From the NCBI GenBank assembly GCA_030655215.1, contig JAURVZ010000084.1, forward strand, positions 186,001 through 250,000: DNA of 64,000 nucleotides, written 5' to 3'. The DNA comes from Pseudolabrys sp. Its GTDB lineage: Bacteria; Pseudomonadota; Alphaproteobacteria; Rhizobiales; Xanthobacteraceae. Numbering within the stretch: the stretch's first letter is position 1; every line of letters begins with the position of its first letter. The notes beneath the pieces were generated by a model. It saw only the letters and a program-made list of their open reading frames with translations, had not been told where the DNA came from and did no database searches. This document shows positions 17,962-27,343 of this stretch, in pieces. The translations under genes and the position numbers were made by a program.

Positions 17962-17981
17962 GCTGTGACCGGCATCACAGC
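17962..17981. promoter_or_regulatory. CRP/FNR-type palindrome TGTGA-N6-TCACA
   Basis: The core at 17964-17979 is an exact TGTGA-CCGGCA-TCACA, with flanking GC pairs extending each arm to seven bases. This is the consensus of cAMP-CRP sites. It lies 110 bases upstream of the MBL hydrolase start and 330 bases upstream of the RTX gene, in the 457-bp divergent region 17633-18089. That places it directly beside an operon encoding an adenylate cyclase. The rest of the gap is AT-richer near the RTX gene, probably its promoter, and I see no RNA gene or further motif there. Function is inferred from consensus match and context. Confidence 0.62.
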
Positions 17982-18089
17982 CGGAAATCCCCGCAAAACG
18001 CACACTGCCGCCGGCTGCAATTCGTATTTGTCACGCAGCCCGAATGGCTTATGAAGCCGTTCCTTTCTGGCGCCAGGCGGTGACGATCG

Positions 18090-18908
18090 ATGCGAATTCG
18101 TTTTTGGGGAGTACGGGGAAGCATTGCCTGCCCGGGCGCGGAAACGATCCGCTATGGCGGCAACACGCCGTGCATTGAAGTGCGCTGCGGCGACCATGTG
18201 CTGATCTTCGACGCCGGCACCGGCCTGCGCCCTTTCGGCAATACGCTGATCAAGAACGTCAAGATTCGTACCGTCGATATCTTCCTGACGCATTGCCATC
18301 TCGATCACGTCACCGGCCTGCCCTTCTTCGCGCCGTTTTTCGCCGAGGGCTACAAGGTGCGGATCTGGGCCGGCAATTTGATGCCGGAAAGCAGTATCGA
18401 GCAGGTCATCCGCAAGCTGATGAGTTCGCCGCTCTTCCCGGTCGAGGTCGAGATTTTCCGCGCCGCCATCGAATTCCACAACTTCGTCTCCGGCGATGTT
18501 CTGAAACCTTTCGATGGCGTCACCGTGCATACCGCGCCGCTCGATCACCCGGACGGCTGCAGCGGCTACCGCGTTGAATATGGCGGCAAGGTTTTTGCTT
18601 TGCTCAGCGACACATCGGGATTTCCCGGCAAGCGCGACAAGGAGTTGGTCTCACTGGCGCGCGACGCTGACCTCGTTGTCTATGACGCGACCTTCACCGA
18701 ACAGGAAATTGCCACGCGCGAGGGTTGGGGACACTCAACGTGGGAGCGCGGCATCCGCATGGCCAATCAGGCCGGCGCCAAGCAGCTTTGCCTGTTTCAC
18801 CACGACCCATCGCACGATGACGATTTCATGGACGCGCTCGCAGCCGATGCCGCTGATTCACGGCCCGGCACAATCACGGCGCGCGAAGGCCAGATTATCG
18901 ATCTCTGA
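18090..18908 (+). CDS. MBL-fold metallo-hydrolase (possible phosphodiesterase)
   Basis: A 272-residue metallo-beta-lactamase-fold enzyme. The metal-binding signature is clear: THCHLDHVTG (HxHxDH), the HPDGCSGYRV histidine, LLSDTSG and a late VVYDATF...GHST segment with the aspartate and histidine of a binuclear site. The opening FWGVRGSIACPG and YGGNTPCIEV is typical of the lactamase_B_2/phosphodiesterase-like subfamily. It has no signal peptide, so it is likely cytoplasmic. Because it diverges from an operon with an adenylate cyclase and has a CRP-type site upstream, a cyclic-nucleotide phosphodiesterase role is attractive. The fold also covers many other hydrolases. Confidence 0.87.
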   Translation: MRIRFWGVRGSIACPGAETIRYGGNTPCIEVRCGDHVLIFDAGTGLRPFGNTLIKNVKIRTVDIFLTHCHLDHVTGLPFFAPFFAEGYKVRIWAGNLMPESSIEQVIRKLMSSPLFPVEVEIFRAAIEFHNFVSGDVLKPFDGVTVHTAPLDHPDGCSGYRVEYGGKVFALLSDTSGFPGKRDKELVSLARDADLVVYDATFTEQEIATREGWGHSTWERGIRMANQAGAKQLCLFHHDPSHDDDFMDALAADAADSRPGTITAREGQIIDL

Positions 18909-19100
18909 CGGCGCCGAGTGCTTAGAGATTATTCACCCTGCCCGCCCGCCTTTCACCGGCCATTTACCGTTGCCGCGAAAGCAGGGCTCGCCGGCGCCCG
19001 CATTTAACCTGAACGAAGCAGCCGGCATTTTATTCATAAGCCCATGAGCGGCATGAGACCGGCTTGAAGCCGGCGCAACGCCCGCTCTTGGGGACGTCAC

Positions 19101-19832
19101 ATGCTGCCTGCTTCACAGGTGCGCACCTTGGTGCGCGCAATGGCCCTGCTTTGCCTTGCCGGACTTTGCGTCAGCAGCGCAAAGGCAGAACCGGCGCCGC
19201 CGATGCAACTGGCTGCGCTCGCACCGGTGGATGACGCCATTCAACCGGCCTCCGGTCCATTCGGCATGATCGCCGCGCATAGCGGCGCAATGTCCGCCAA
19301 ATGGCGCAGCCTGCAGCCGGCCATTGATATGGAAGCCCGCATTCTCGACCTGTGCCGCAGCGATGCGCAGCTTTGCCCGGCGGCGGCGGCGAGCTTCCTC
19401 GCCATCATCGACACCGCGCGCAACCGCGCGGGCCGCGCCCGCATTGGTGAAATCAACCGCGCCATCAATCTGGCCATCCGCCCCGAGGATGATCGCGCGC
19501 GCTATGGCGTTGCCGACATATGGACGACGCCGTTGATGACCTTTGCGCTGGGGGCCGGCGATTGCGAGGACTATGCCATCGCCAAATATGTCGCGCTGCG
19601 TGCGGCCGGCATCGCGCCGGACGATCTGCGCATCGTCATCGTGCATAATCCGGCGCTGCGCCAGGATCATGCGGTGACCGCCGCGCGCGTCGATGGCGAA
19701 TGGCTGATCCTGGACAATCGGCATATGTTGATGCTGAGCGACAAGCAGCTCACGACGATGGTGCCGCTGGTGACGCTCGATCACGAGGATGCCAAGCCGC
19801 CGGTTACCGTGGCGGAGGCGTCTAGAACCTGA
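19101..19832 (+). CDS. Transglutaminase-like cysteine peptidase, LapG/BTLCP family
   Basis: Periplasmic protease of the bacterial transglutaminase-like cysteine peptidase family (DUF920), 243 residues. A signal peptide is visible (hydrophobic residues 12-27, cleavage near SAKAEP). The catalytic Cys-His-Asp triad lies in GAGDCEDYA, RQDHAVTA and LILDNRH. The acidic residues flanking the cysteine match the calcium-binding pair described for LapG. LapG cleaves the N-terminal retention module of the LapA adhesin to free it from the outer membrane. No LapD-like GGDEF/EAL receptor is in the window. The nearby RTX protein and T1SS make a Lap-like partnership plausible. A GGGGA Shine-Dalgarno supports the start. 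Confidence 0.87.
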   Translation: MLPASQVRTLVRAMALLCLAGLCVSSAKAEPAPPMQLAALAPVDDAIQPASGPFGMIAAHSGAMSAKWRSLQPAIDMEARILDLCRSDAQLCPAAAASFLAIIDTARNRAGRARIGEINRAINLAIRPEDDRARYGVADIWTTPLMTFALGAGDCEDYAIAKYVALRAAGIAPDDLRIVIVHNPALRQDHAVTAARVDGEWLILDNRHMLMLSDKQLTTMVPLVTLDHEDAKPPVTVAEASRT

Positions 19833-20754
19833 CCCGCAATGACAGCGACCCGCTGTCGCCTTGCGTGGTGTGCTGCGCGCCGAACTCGCGATAATATTTC
19901 GCCACCAGGTTCATGGCGATATTGTTCATCGTGAATGTATAGCTGATGCCAGGACCGATGCCGGCGACGCGCAGCTTGCGGCCGCCTGCGATTGTGCCGG
20001 CGCCGCTGTCGGGGCCGAGCTGCTGCGCGTAATAGCCGACGGCGCCAAGCTTGAAGGCCGGCGTCAGCATGCGCCCGGCGGCGAAATCGAAGTGAAACAT
20101 ATCGCCCGACTTATAATTGGTGTCGGTGTTGGCGAAGCTGTTGACGTAGATCGCCGCGCCCGACACTTCCCAGCCGGTTTTCGGATCGAAGTAAGTGACG
20201 CCAAGCTGCGGCGACACCGCCCAGGCATTCTTGCCGGTATTGGCCAGCCGGTTGCGATCGTAATTGCCGGCCGGCAGGAACACGGCGGCCAACACATTCC
20301 AGTGCCAATTGCCGGCGTGCCAGCCGAGCGTCACAGGATTGACGACGATGTCATTGAGCGAGGTCAGGCTGCCGCTGCGCCGCATCGTGCCGAAGCGGGT
20401 GGCCAAGGCCATGTCGGCATCGAAGTCCGACACGCCACCGCGCACCGAGAAGGCGTAATCGCCGCCAAACAACTGATACGGCGTGACCACCGTGACGCCG
20501 AGAACATGGGTGACCTGCTTGAGGTCTAGCGTCAGGCGGCCTTGCGGCAATGTCGAGCGTTCCTTGCCGCTATAGACATAGAAATCCTGCCGCACCGTCA
20601 CGCCGGGCCCGGGCAAAACGCCGGTCATGAAATCGCGATAGCCTTTGAAATAAGGGCTCTGGCCGCCTTCGACGGCCGCCGCCGGCAAGAGCGATGCGAC
20701 CAGCGCAACAGCGACAAGCGGATACGTCCAGAATCGCTGCAACGCACCAAGCAT
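19822..20754 (-). CDS. Outer-membrane channel of the phenol meta-pathway/SphA-like family
   Basis: A 310-residue predicted outer-membrane beta-barrel of the MetA-pathway transporter family (PF13557 type). It has an N-terminal signal peptide (about residues 10-28, ending AAAVEGG), alternating hydrophobic beta-strand pattern throughout and a C-terminal phenylalanine (SLSLRVRF), the classic outer-membrane assembly signal. Family members are often found with aromatic catabolism genes and are thought to pass hydrophobic substrates. The 3' end overlaps the convergent LapG-type gene by 11 bases. Its link to the aromatic genes at 5-9 kb is only suggestive. Confidence 0.8.
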   Translation of the reverse strand: MLGALQRFWTYPLVAVALVASLLPAAAVEGGQSPYFKGYRDFMTGVLPGPGVTVRQDFYVYSGKERSTLPQGRLTLDLKQVTHVLGVTVVTPYQLFGGDYAFSVRGGVSDFDADMALATRFGTMRRSGSLTSLNDIVVNPVTLGWHAGNWHWNVLAAVFLPAGNYDRNRLANTGKNAWAVSPQLGVTYFDPKTGWEVSGAAIYVNSFANTDTNYKSGDMFHFDFAAGRMLTPAFKLGAVGYYAQQLGPDSGAGTIAGGRKLRVAGIGPGISYTFTMNNIAMNLVAKYYREFGAQHTTQGDSGSLSLRVRF

Positions 20755-20890
20755 TACACATTGTAACAGCGGCCAATGCGCTCAGGAAGGCTGCGACACG
20801 AGCATAACCACAGCTGTTGCAGTGATCCGCTTCGCCGTGCTGAATTGAAGCCAAGGTCCGGAACAACGCGGACTCATGGGGAAGAGGCCA

Positions 20891-22516
20891 ATGACGACCG
20901 CGCAATCATTCGACTACATCGTCGTCGGCGCCGGCTCCGCCGGTTGCGTGCTGGCCAATAGGCTGACCGCGTCGGGCCGCCACCGCGTGTTGTTGCTGGA
21001 AGCTGGCGGCAATGACCGCAATTTGTGGATCCACATTCCGCTCGGCTACGCCAAGCTGTTCACCAACGCCAAATATAACTGGCTGTACAAATCCGAGCCC
21101 GAGCCGGAGCTGAACGGCCGCGAGATCATCCAGCCGCGCGGCAAGGTGCTCGGCGGCTCAAGCTCGATCAACGGATTGATTTACCTGCGCGGCCAGCCGC
21201 AGGATTTCGACCACTGGCGTCAACTCGGCAATAGCGGATGGAGCTTCGACGATGTGCTGCCCTATTTCCGCAAATCCGAGGATCAGGAGCGCGGCGCCGA
21301 CGACATGCACGGAACCGGCGGGCCGCTCGCCGTGTCCGATGTCGAGAAGCATCCATTGTGCGAGGCTTTCATCGAGGCCACCGAGCAGGCCGGCTTCCCG
21401 CGCACCGAGGACTTCAATGGCCGCGATCAGGAAGGCGCCGGCTATTTCCAGCTGACCGCGCGCAATGGCCGCCGCCGTTCGACCGCCGCCGGCTTTCTGA
21501 AACAAGCACGCAAGCGGCCCAATCTCGTTGTCGCCACCGGCGCCTTGGCGACACGCGTTCTGTTCGACGGAAGCCGCGCCACCGGCATCGCATATACCCA
21601 GAACGGCCTGCAACACACCGCGCATGCGGCTGCCGAAGTCATCCTCGCCGGCGGCGCCTTTAACTCACCACAGCTGTTGCAGCTTTCCGGCGTCGGCCCG
21701 GCCGAGCATTTGCGCTCCCTCGGTATTCCGGTGGTGGCCGACAGGCAAGGCGTCGGCGCCGATCTGCAGGACCACTTCCAGGTGCGCATGCAGTATCGCT
21801 GCACCGAGCCGATCACCATGAACGACTTCGTCAATGACTGGCGGCAGCGCATCCATGGCGGCCTGCGCTATATGACGTCGCGCAAGGGCATGCTGACCAT
21901 TGGCGCGGGCTATGCCGGCGCTTTCCTGCGCACGCGGCGGGAGCTGGAAACGCCGGACGTGCAGATCCATTTCATATTGTTCAGCGCCGACAGTCTCGGT
22001 GGCGGGCTGCATCCGTTTCCCGGCTTTACCGCATCTGTCTGCCAGTTGCGGCCGGAAAGCCGCGGCACCGTGCGCATCAAATCGCGCGATCCGGCTGCGG
22101 CGCCGGCGATCCAGCCGCGCTATCTCTCCAGCCAGTTCGATATCGACACGATTCTTGATGGCATGAAGCTGCAACGCACGATCATGAGCCAGAAGGCGAT
22201 GCAGCATTACATTGCCGAAGAGCGCGTGCCCGGCGCGGCCTGCACCAGCGATGCCGACCTGCTCGCCTATGCGCGCGCCACCGGCACGACGATCTTTCAT
22301 CCGACCAGCACCTGCCGCATGGGCTCGGATCCCGCTGCCGTGGTCGATAAGCGTTTGCGGGTGCATGGCATCAGCGGCCTGCGCGTGATCGATGCCTCGA
22401 TCATGCCGACGGTGGTGTCAGGCAATACGAATGCGGCTGTGGTGATGATCGCGGAAAAGGGTGCGGATATGGTCCTTGAAGATGCCGCCACACCGCCGCT
22501 GGCCGCGACGGCGTAA
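20891..22516 (+). CDS. GMC family FAD-dependent oxidoreductase (choline dehydrogenase-like)
   Basis: A 541-residue glucose-methanol-choline oxidoreductase. It contains the FAD motif [18 protein letters not shown], the GMC signature [18 protein letters not shown], a second signature [16 protein letters not shown] and the C-terminal catalytic region [10 protein letters not shown] plus [14 protein letters not shown]. The ATG at 20891 is chosen over the track start at 20876 because GGGGAAGAGG lies directly upstream of it. It is closer to typical bacterial choline/alcohol dehydrogenases than the paralogue at 7684-9357. It converges with the altronate dehydratase-family gene with no spacing. Confidence 0.9.
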   Translation: MTTAQSFDYIVVGAGSAGCVLANRLTASGRHRVLLLEAGGNDRNLWIHIPLGYAKLFTNAKYNWLYKSEPEPELNGREIIQPRGKVLGGSSSINGLIYLRGQPQDFDHWRQLGNSGWSFDDVLPYFRKSEDQERGADDMHGTGGPLAVSDVEKHPLCEAFIEATEQAGFPRTEDFNGRDQEGAGYFQLTARNGRRRSTAAGFLKQARKRPNLVVATGALATRVLFDGSRATGIAYTQNGLQHTAHAAAEVILAGGAFNSPQLLQLSGVGPAEHLRSLGIPVVADRQGVGADLQDHFQVRMQYRCTEPITMNDFVNDWRQRIHGGLRYMTSRKGMLTIGAGYAGAFLRTRRELETPDVQIHFILFSADSLGGGLHPFPGFTASVCQLRPESRGTVRIKSRDPAAAPAIQPRYLSSQFDIDTILDGMKLQRTIMSQKAMQHYIAEERVPGAACTSDADLLAYARATGTTIFHPTSTCRMGSDPAAVVDKRLRVHGISGLRVIDASIMPTVVSGNTNAAVVMIAEKGADMVLEDAATPPLAATA

Positions 22517-24034
22517 TCACATCGTCGCGCCGATCTGCCACGGCACGAATTCGAGATCGCCATAGCCCAAGTCTTCCGACTTGGTGTGCGCACCGGAAGC
22601 GACCGCCAGCACCTTGTTGAAGATTTCCTCGCCTTTCTGCTCGATGGTGACGCCGTCAAGGATATCGCCGCAGTTGATATCCATGTCCTCGGTCATCGTC
22701 TCATAGACATAGTGATTGGTGGCGAGCTTGATTGAGGGCGTCGGCTTGCAACCGAAGGCAGACCCGCGGCCGGTGGTGAAGCACATCACATTGCAGCCGC
22801 CGGCCACTTGCCCCGTGGCGCCGACCGGATCGAAGCCCGGCGTATCCATGAAGACGAAGCCTTTCTCGCGCACCGGCTCGGCATATTCATAAACCGCACG
22901 CATTGTCGTCGTGCCGCCTTTGGCCGCCGCGCCAAGCGACTTCTCGAGAATGGTGGTCAGGCCGCCGGCCTTGTTGCCGGGCGACGGATTATTGTTCATC
23001 TCGCCGCGATTGCGCTCGGTATATTCCTCCCACCAGCGAATGCGCTCGACCAGTTTCTCGCCGACGGTCGAATTGACCGCGCGCCGCGTCAGCAAATGTT
23101 CGGCGCCATAGATCTCCGGCGTCTCGGCCAGCACACCGGTGCCGCCATGCTTGACGAGCAGATCGACCGCCGACCCAAGCGCCGGATTGGCGGTGATGCC
23201 GGAATAACCGTCGGAGCCGCCGCATTGCAAAGCCAGCATGACTTCGGACGCCGGCCGCGTTTCGCGCTTGGCCTTGGCGGCAATCGGCAACATGGCGCGG
23301 ATGCGTTCGACGCCTTCCTCGATCGTCTTGCGGCTGCCGCCGATCGCCTGAATGGTCATGGTCTGGAAGCGGTCGCCTTCGACCAGATCATAATGCTGCT
23401 TCATGCTGTCGATCTGGAAGGTCTCACAGCCGAGGCCAACCATGAGTGCTCCGCCGAGATTGGGATGCGTGGCGTAACCCCATTGCGTCCGCCGCAGCAC
23501 GTCCCAGCCCTCGCCTTTCGAGGCCATGCCGCAGCCGGTGCCATGCACGAAGGGCACGACGCCGTCGATCTCCGGATAGTCCTTGAGCATGTCGGAGCGG
23601 TTGACCGCTTCAGCGATGAACTTCGCCACCGTCGCCGAGCAGTTCACCGAGGTGAGCACGCCGATATAATTGCGCGTGCCGGTGTGACCGTTGGCGCGCA
23701 GATAGCCCTGGAAGGTGGCGCGCAATTCTGGTGGCAGCATTTCGTCGTTCTTGGCGTCCTCGGCGAAGCGATAGTCGCGCGCGAAATCATGCATGACGAC
23801 ATTCTGCTCATGCACCCAGTCGCCCGGTGCGATGTCCTTGGAGGCAAAGCCGATGATCTGGCCGTATTTGCGCACCGGCTCGTCGAGCGCGATCGGCGCA
23901 ATCGCCATCTTGTGGCCGCGCGGAATGCGCTCGCGTGCCCTGGCGCCACCTGCGCTGTTGCCGGCCACGATCTGGTCGACGGCAACGATGACATTGTCGC
24001 CATGCGCGAGCCGGACGAAGCGCGGAGTATCCAC
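22517..24034 (-). CDS. Altronate/galactarate dehydratase (UxaA) family protein
   Basis: A 505-residue dehydratase of the UxaA/GarD family, which removes water from sugar acids such as altronate or galactarate. An N-terminal SAF-like domain (about residues 1-95) precedes the catalytic C-terminal domain with [25 protein letters not shown]-type start, [29 protein letters not shown] and [14 protein letters not shown]. Conserved cysteines and histidines fit an iron-dependent site. It begins at GTG 24034 with an excellent AGGGAGG Shine-Dalgarno 8 bases upstream. It could cooperate with the sugar-related genes elsewhere in the window, but its exact substrate is unclear. Confidence 0.88.
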   Translation of the reverse strand: MDTPRFVRLAHGDNVIVAVDQIVAGNSAGGARARERIPRGHKMAIAPIALDEPVRKYGQIIGFASKDIAPGDWVHEQNVVMHDFARDYRFAEDAKNDEMLPPELRATFQGYLRANGHTGTRNYIGVLTSVNCSATVAKFIAEAVNRSDMLKDYPEIDGVVPFVHGTGCGMASKGEGWDVLRRTQWGYATHPNLGGALMVGLGCETFQIDSMKQHYDLVEGDRFQTMTIQAIGGSRKTIEEGVERIRAMLPIAAKAKRETRPASEVMLALQCGGSDGYSGITANPALGSAVDLLVKHGGTGVLAETPEIYGAEHLLTRRAVNSTVGEKLVERIRWWEEYTERNRGEMNNNPSPGNKAGGLTTILEKSLGAAAKGGTTTMRAVYEYAEPVREKGFVFMDTPGFDPVGATGQVAGGCNVMCFTTGRGSAFGCKPTPSIKLATNHYVYETMTEDMDINCGDILDGVTIEQKGEEIFNKVLAVASGAHTKSEDLGYGDLEFVPWQIGATM

Positions 24035-24158
24035 GGCGTTAGCCTCCCTGGAGCGATTTCAATGTATTCTGCGCTCTTGCGAGTGAGAAGCAAGAGCCAA
24101 CATAGCCGTCGAAATTGCGCCGTGATTGGGCTACAGGTCTCAGCTTCAAGGGGCTTGC

Positions 24159-25529
24159 ATGCAGCGCGAAAAAGAACAGGTCGCATTGACGTCCATCGCG
24201 GCTTCGGCGGCGCTGACGGTTGCCAAGGGTATCGTCGGCTTTTCCACCGGCTCGCTGGCAATTCTGTCGGAGGCTGCGCATTCGCTGATCGATCTCGGCG
24301 CCGCGATCATGACCTATATTGCCGTGCGCATTTCCGGCAAGCCGGCCGACGAAGAGCATCACTACGGCCATGGCAAGGTCGAGAGCGTGTCGGCCTTGGG
24401 CGAGACCGCGCTGCTGTTTCTGCTGTCGGGCATGGTGATCTGGGAAGCGGGCAAGCGGCTGCTCGGCGACGAGTCGCACACCGTTGTCGCGACCTATTGG
24501 GCCTTCGGCGTCATGATCGCGTCGATCGTTGTTGATTATTACAGGGCCCGCGCTTTGACACGCACGGCCGTGAAAACGCAGAGCCAGGCGCTGGAAGCGG
24601 ATGCCCTGCACTTCTCGTCCGACATGTGGTCATCGCTGGCCGTGCTGGTCGGCCTTGGCGGCGTTTATTTCGGCTTGGCCTGGGCCGATGCCGGCGCGGC
24701 GATCCTCGTCGCCGTGCTGGTGTGCAGCGCCGGTTGGCGGCTGTGCCGCCGCACCATCGAGACGCTGACCGATACCGCGCCGGCCGGTGCGGCGGAGAAG
24801 ATCACGGCGATTGCCGAGACCATTACCGGCGTCGTCGCGGTCGAACAGGTGCGCGCCCGCAGCGTCGGCGACACGACGTTCATTGATCTCACCTTCGCCG
24901 TCAGCCGCACATTGCCAATCGATCGCGTCAGCGCCATCAAGGGCGAAGTCGCCAGCGCCATCGCCCGCGAGATTCCCGGCGCCGAACCGGTCGTCACCGC
25001 CAATCCGGTCGCGCTTGATAGTGAGACGGTGCTCGACCGCGTCATGGTCATTGCCCGCAACCGCGCGCTGGCGGTGCACCACGTCACCGTGCACAACATC
25101 CGCGACAGACTGGCCATCGCGCTCGACCTCGAGGTCGACGGCAAGCTCACACTGGCCGATGCGCACGCCATCGCCGATGGGCTGGAGGAAGCCATCGCCG
25201 CCGAGCTCGGCACCGGCGTTGAAGTCGAAACCCATATCGAACCACTCGAGCCGGTCGATGCGCTAGGCCGCGAGGCGCCGACGGAGCGCGTGCTGGCGGT
25301 GCAGACCATGCTGGCCGAACTGGCGGTGCAGGACCGCGCCTTGCGCAATATTCACGATGTCCGCGTGCGTGAAACCGATGACGGCGAAATCGTCAATTTC
25401 CATTGCGACGTCGACCCGGACCTCAGCGTGCAGACTGTGCACGAGAAGGTCGACGCGCTGGAGCGTGCACTCAAGCAGCATTCGTCACTGATCAAGCGCG
25501 TCATCGGACATGCCGAGCCGATCAGCTAG
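24159..25529 (+). CDS. Cation diffusion facilitator (CDF) metal exporter with three C-terminal repeats
   Basis: Proton-coupled divalent metal exporter, 456 residues, longer than the usual 300. The membrane domain shows the HxxxD metal sites AHSLIDL and LHFSSDMW, and the cytoplasmic HHYGHGKVES loop. After residue about 205 it carries three tandem ZT-dimer-like modules, beginning near VVAVEQVRARSV, LAVHHVTVHNIR and LRNIHDVRVRET. The ATG at 24159 has AAGGGG upstream and begins MQREKEQ. The track start is 11 codons too early. The GST gene follows in the same direction after 12 bases, so the two may be cotranscribed. Confidence 0.9.
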   Translation: MQREKEQVALTSIAASAALTVAKGIVGFSTGSLAILSEAAHSLIDLGAAIMTYIAVRISGKPADEEHHYGHGKVESVSALGETALLFLLSGMVIWEAGKRLLGDESHTVVATYWAFGVMIASIVVDYYRARALTRTAVKTQSQALEADALHFSSDMWSSLAVLVGLGGVYFGLAWADAGAAILVAVLVCSAGWRLCRRTIETLTDTAPAGAAEKITAIAETITGVVAVEQVRARSVGDTTFIDLTFAVSRTLPIDRVSAIKGEVASAIAREIPGAEPVVTANPVALDSETVLDRVMVIARNRALAVHHVTVHNIRDRLAIALDLEVDGKLTLADAHAIADGLEEAIAAELGTGVEVETHIEPLEPVDALGREAPTERVLAVQTMLAELAVQDRALRNIHDVRVRETDDGEIVNFHCDVDPDLSVQTVHEKVDALERALKQHSSLIKRVIGHAEPIS

Positions 25530-25541
25530 GGGAGACCCGAC

Positions 25542-26180
25542 ATGACCATCACCATCACGGCCTTCGAGAAGTCACCCGATGGCGACCAGGGGCTGGCGCG
25601 GGATACGCGGGTGCGCTGGGCACTTGAAGAAGCCGGCCTGCCCTACAAAGTTCGGCTGGTGTCGTTCAAGGCGATGAAAGAGCCGTGGCATCTGGCGCTG
25701 CATCCGTTCGGTCAGATCCCGACCTATGAGGAGGGCAACCTCGCTTTGTTCGAGACCGGATCAATCGTGCTGCATATCGCGCAGCGCCATGCCGGCCTGC
25801 TGCCGGACGATGTCGATGCACGCGCGCGCGCCATCACCTGGATGTTCGCCGCCACCAATACGGTCGAGCCGCCGATCCTCGAACTGCAGAACGCCGTTCT
25901 TTTGGAGCGCGACAAGTCTTGGAACAACGAGCGACTACCGCTGGTCAAGGATCGCGTCCGCGACCGGATGAAGCAATTGTCCGCGCGCCTCGGCAATGCC
26001 GACTGGCTCGATGGTGATTTCAGCGCCGGTGATTTGATGATGGTGTCGGTGCTGCTCAGGCTGCGTTCGTCGGGCATCCTGGACGAATATGCCAACCTGG
26101 CTGCCTATGTCGCGCGCGGTGAAGCGCGGCCGGCGTACAAACGCGCTTTCGCGGCGCAATTGGAAGTCAATAAACCGTAG
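25542..26180 (+). CDS. Glutathione S-transferase family protein
   Basis: A 212-residue cytosolic GST. The N-terminal thioredoxin-like domain includes VRWALEEAGLPYKVRLV and the cis-proline region FGQIPTYEEG followed by LFETGSIVLHIAQRH, the glutathione gamma-glutamyl-binding ES/TS-type site (here ETGS). The all-helical C-terminal domain includes the N-capping motif region WLDGDFSAGDLMMVSVLLR. A GGGGAGA Shine-Dalgarno lies in the short gap after the CDF gene. The substrate is not predictable. The convergent Bug-type gene is separated by a strong hairpin. Confidence 0.9.
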   Translation: MTITITAFEKSPDGDQGLARDTRVRWALEEAGLPYKVRLVSFKAMKEPWHLALHPFGQIPTYEEGNLALFETGSIVLHIAQRHAGLLPDDVDARARAITWMFAATNTVEPPILELQNAVLLERDKSWNNERLPLVKDRVRDRMKQLSARLGNADWLDGDFSAGDLMMVSVLLRLRSSGILDEYANLAAYVARGEARPAYKRAFAAQLEVNKP

Positions 26181-26185
26181 ACTGT

Positions 26186-26212
26186 CCGGGGCGCGCGCCA
26201 AGCGCGCCCCGG
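26186..26212. terminator. Hairpin between convergent GST and Bug/TctC genes
   Basis: A perfect 11-bp GC-rich stem (CCGGGGCGCGC/GCGCGCCCCGG) with a five-base loop lies just after the GST stop and before the convergent TctC-type stop. The position suits a bidirectional terminator. No clear U-tract follows on either strand, so it may act as a stabilising or Rho-assisted element. Confidence 0.55.
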
Positions 26213-26225
26213 TATGGAAAAAAGT

Positions 26226-27188
26226 TTACTTCGCGCCGTCCTTGAACATGTCGGCCAGCTTCGCCGTATCCGCCGCAATCGCCTTGTCGAACGCGTCCGG
26301 CGTCAGCGCCATGGCTTCGACGCCCTGCGCCGCGAACTTCGCCTTGATGTCGTCGGTCTTGACGATGTCGGCGACGTCCTTGTTGATCTTGGCGACGATC
26401 TCCTTCGGCGTACCGGCGGGCGCGAGGATGCCGAACCACGAGTCATATTTGAACCCGGGCAGCGCCTCTTCGCCCAAAGTCGGCGTGTCCTTCATGGTCG
26501 GGTTGCGCGCGGCGGTGGCGACCGCCAGTGCGCGGACCTTGCCGGCCTGCACCAGTTCGACGCCGACATTGATCGGCGTGAAATACATCTGCGTGTCGCC
26601 ACGCACGACGCTGGTCACCGCTTCCGGCGCGCCCTTGTAAGGCACATGCACGAGATCGATCTTCGCCGCTTCCTTGAACATGGCGGCGGCGATGAAAGTC
26701 GAGCTGGCAAGTCCCGGCGAGGCAAAGTTCAATTTGCCCGGGCTCGCCTTGGCCAGTTCGATGAACTCCTTGGCGGTCTTTGCCGGGGAGTCCGGCGGCA
26801 CGATCAAGACCACCGGAACAGACGCGACCGGCGCCACGCCGACGAAATCTTTCACCGGATCGAAAGAGAGACCCTTGTTTATGACGCCGGCAATCGTGTG
26901 ACCGTTCGAGGTCAGCATCAAAGTGTAGCCATCGGCCGGGCTCTTGGCGACCGCTGTTGTTCCCGGCAAGCCGGGACGGTTTTCGACCAGCACGGTCTGT
27001 CCCCAGACGCCGGTCAACTTGTCGGCAACAATACGCGCCAGAATGTCGGTGGCGCTGCCGGCCGAGAACGGCACAACGATTTTGACCTGCTGGCTCGGAT
27101 ACGCCTGCGCCAGCGCCTGCCCGCTGACACCGATACTCAAAGCAGCCGACGCCGCGATACCCAATAATACTCTGCGATTAAGTCCCAT
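26226..27188 (-). CDS. Tripartite tricarboxylate transporter substrate-binding protein (Bug/TctC family)
   Basis: Periplasmic binding protein of the Bug family, 320 residues, with a signal peptide (hydrophobic core about residues 8-24, AQAYPSQQ after cleavage). Family landmarks include VKIVVPFSAGSATDILARIVA, VENRPGLPGTTAVAKSPADGYTLMLTSNG and LAVATAARNPTMKDTPTLGE. These proteins capture carboxylates and other small organics and may or may not be served by TctAB membrane partners, none of which are in the window. ATG 27188 is chosen because GGAGG lies five bases upstream. The track start is a GTG inside that same SD region. Confidence 0.9.
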   Translation of the reverse strand: MGLNRRVLLGIAASAALSIGVSGQALAQAYPSQQVKIVVPFSAGSATDILARIVADKLTGVWGQTVLVENRPGLPGTTAVAKSPADGYTLMLTSNGHTIAGVINKGLSFDPVKDFVGVAPVASVPVVLIVPPDSPAKTAKEFIELAKASPGKLNFASPGLASSTFIAAAMFKEAAKIDLVHVPYKGAPEAVTSVVRGDTQMYFTPINVGVELVQAGKVRALAVATAARNPTMKDTPTLGEEALPGFKYDSWFGILAPAGTPKEIVAKINKDVADIVKTDDIKAKFAAQGVEAMALTPDAFDKAIAADTAKLADMFKDGAK

Positions 27189-27343
27189 CGTATCCTCCAC
27201 AAAACAAGCGGGTTAATCTCCGCTCTGTTGTCGCATTGGTACCACGTTTGGATGCTCTCTGCGAGAGCGCCGCTGTTGCCAAACGTCGCAACCGGGACTT
27301 TTGACTGCTTCCAATTTCCTCACTCAGGCCTTAGATCAAGACC

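Noticed and set aside
22808-24535. 575-residue plus-strand ORF
   Set aside because: It runs antisense through the UxaA-family gene and out of frame into the CDF gene. No family motif.
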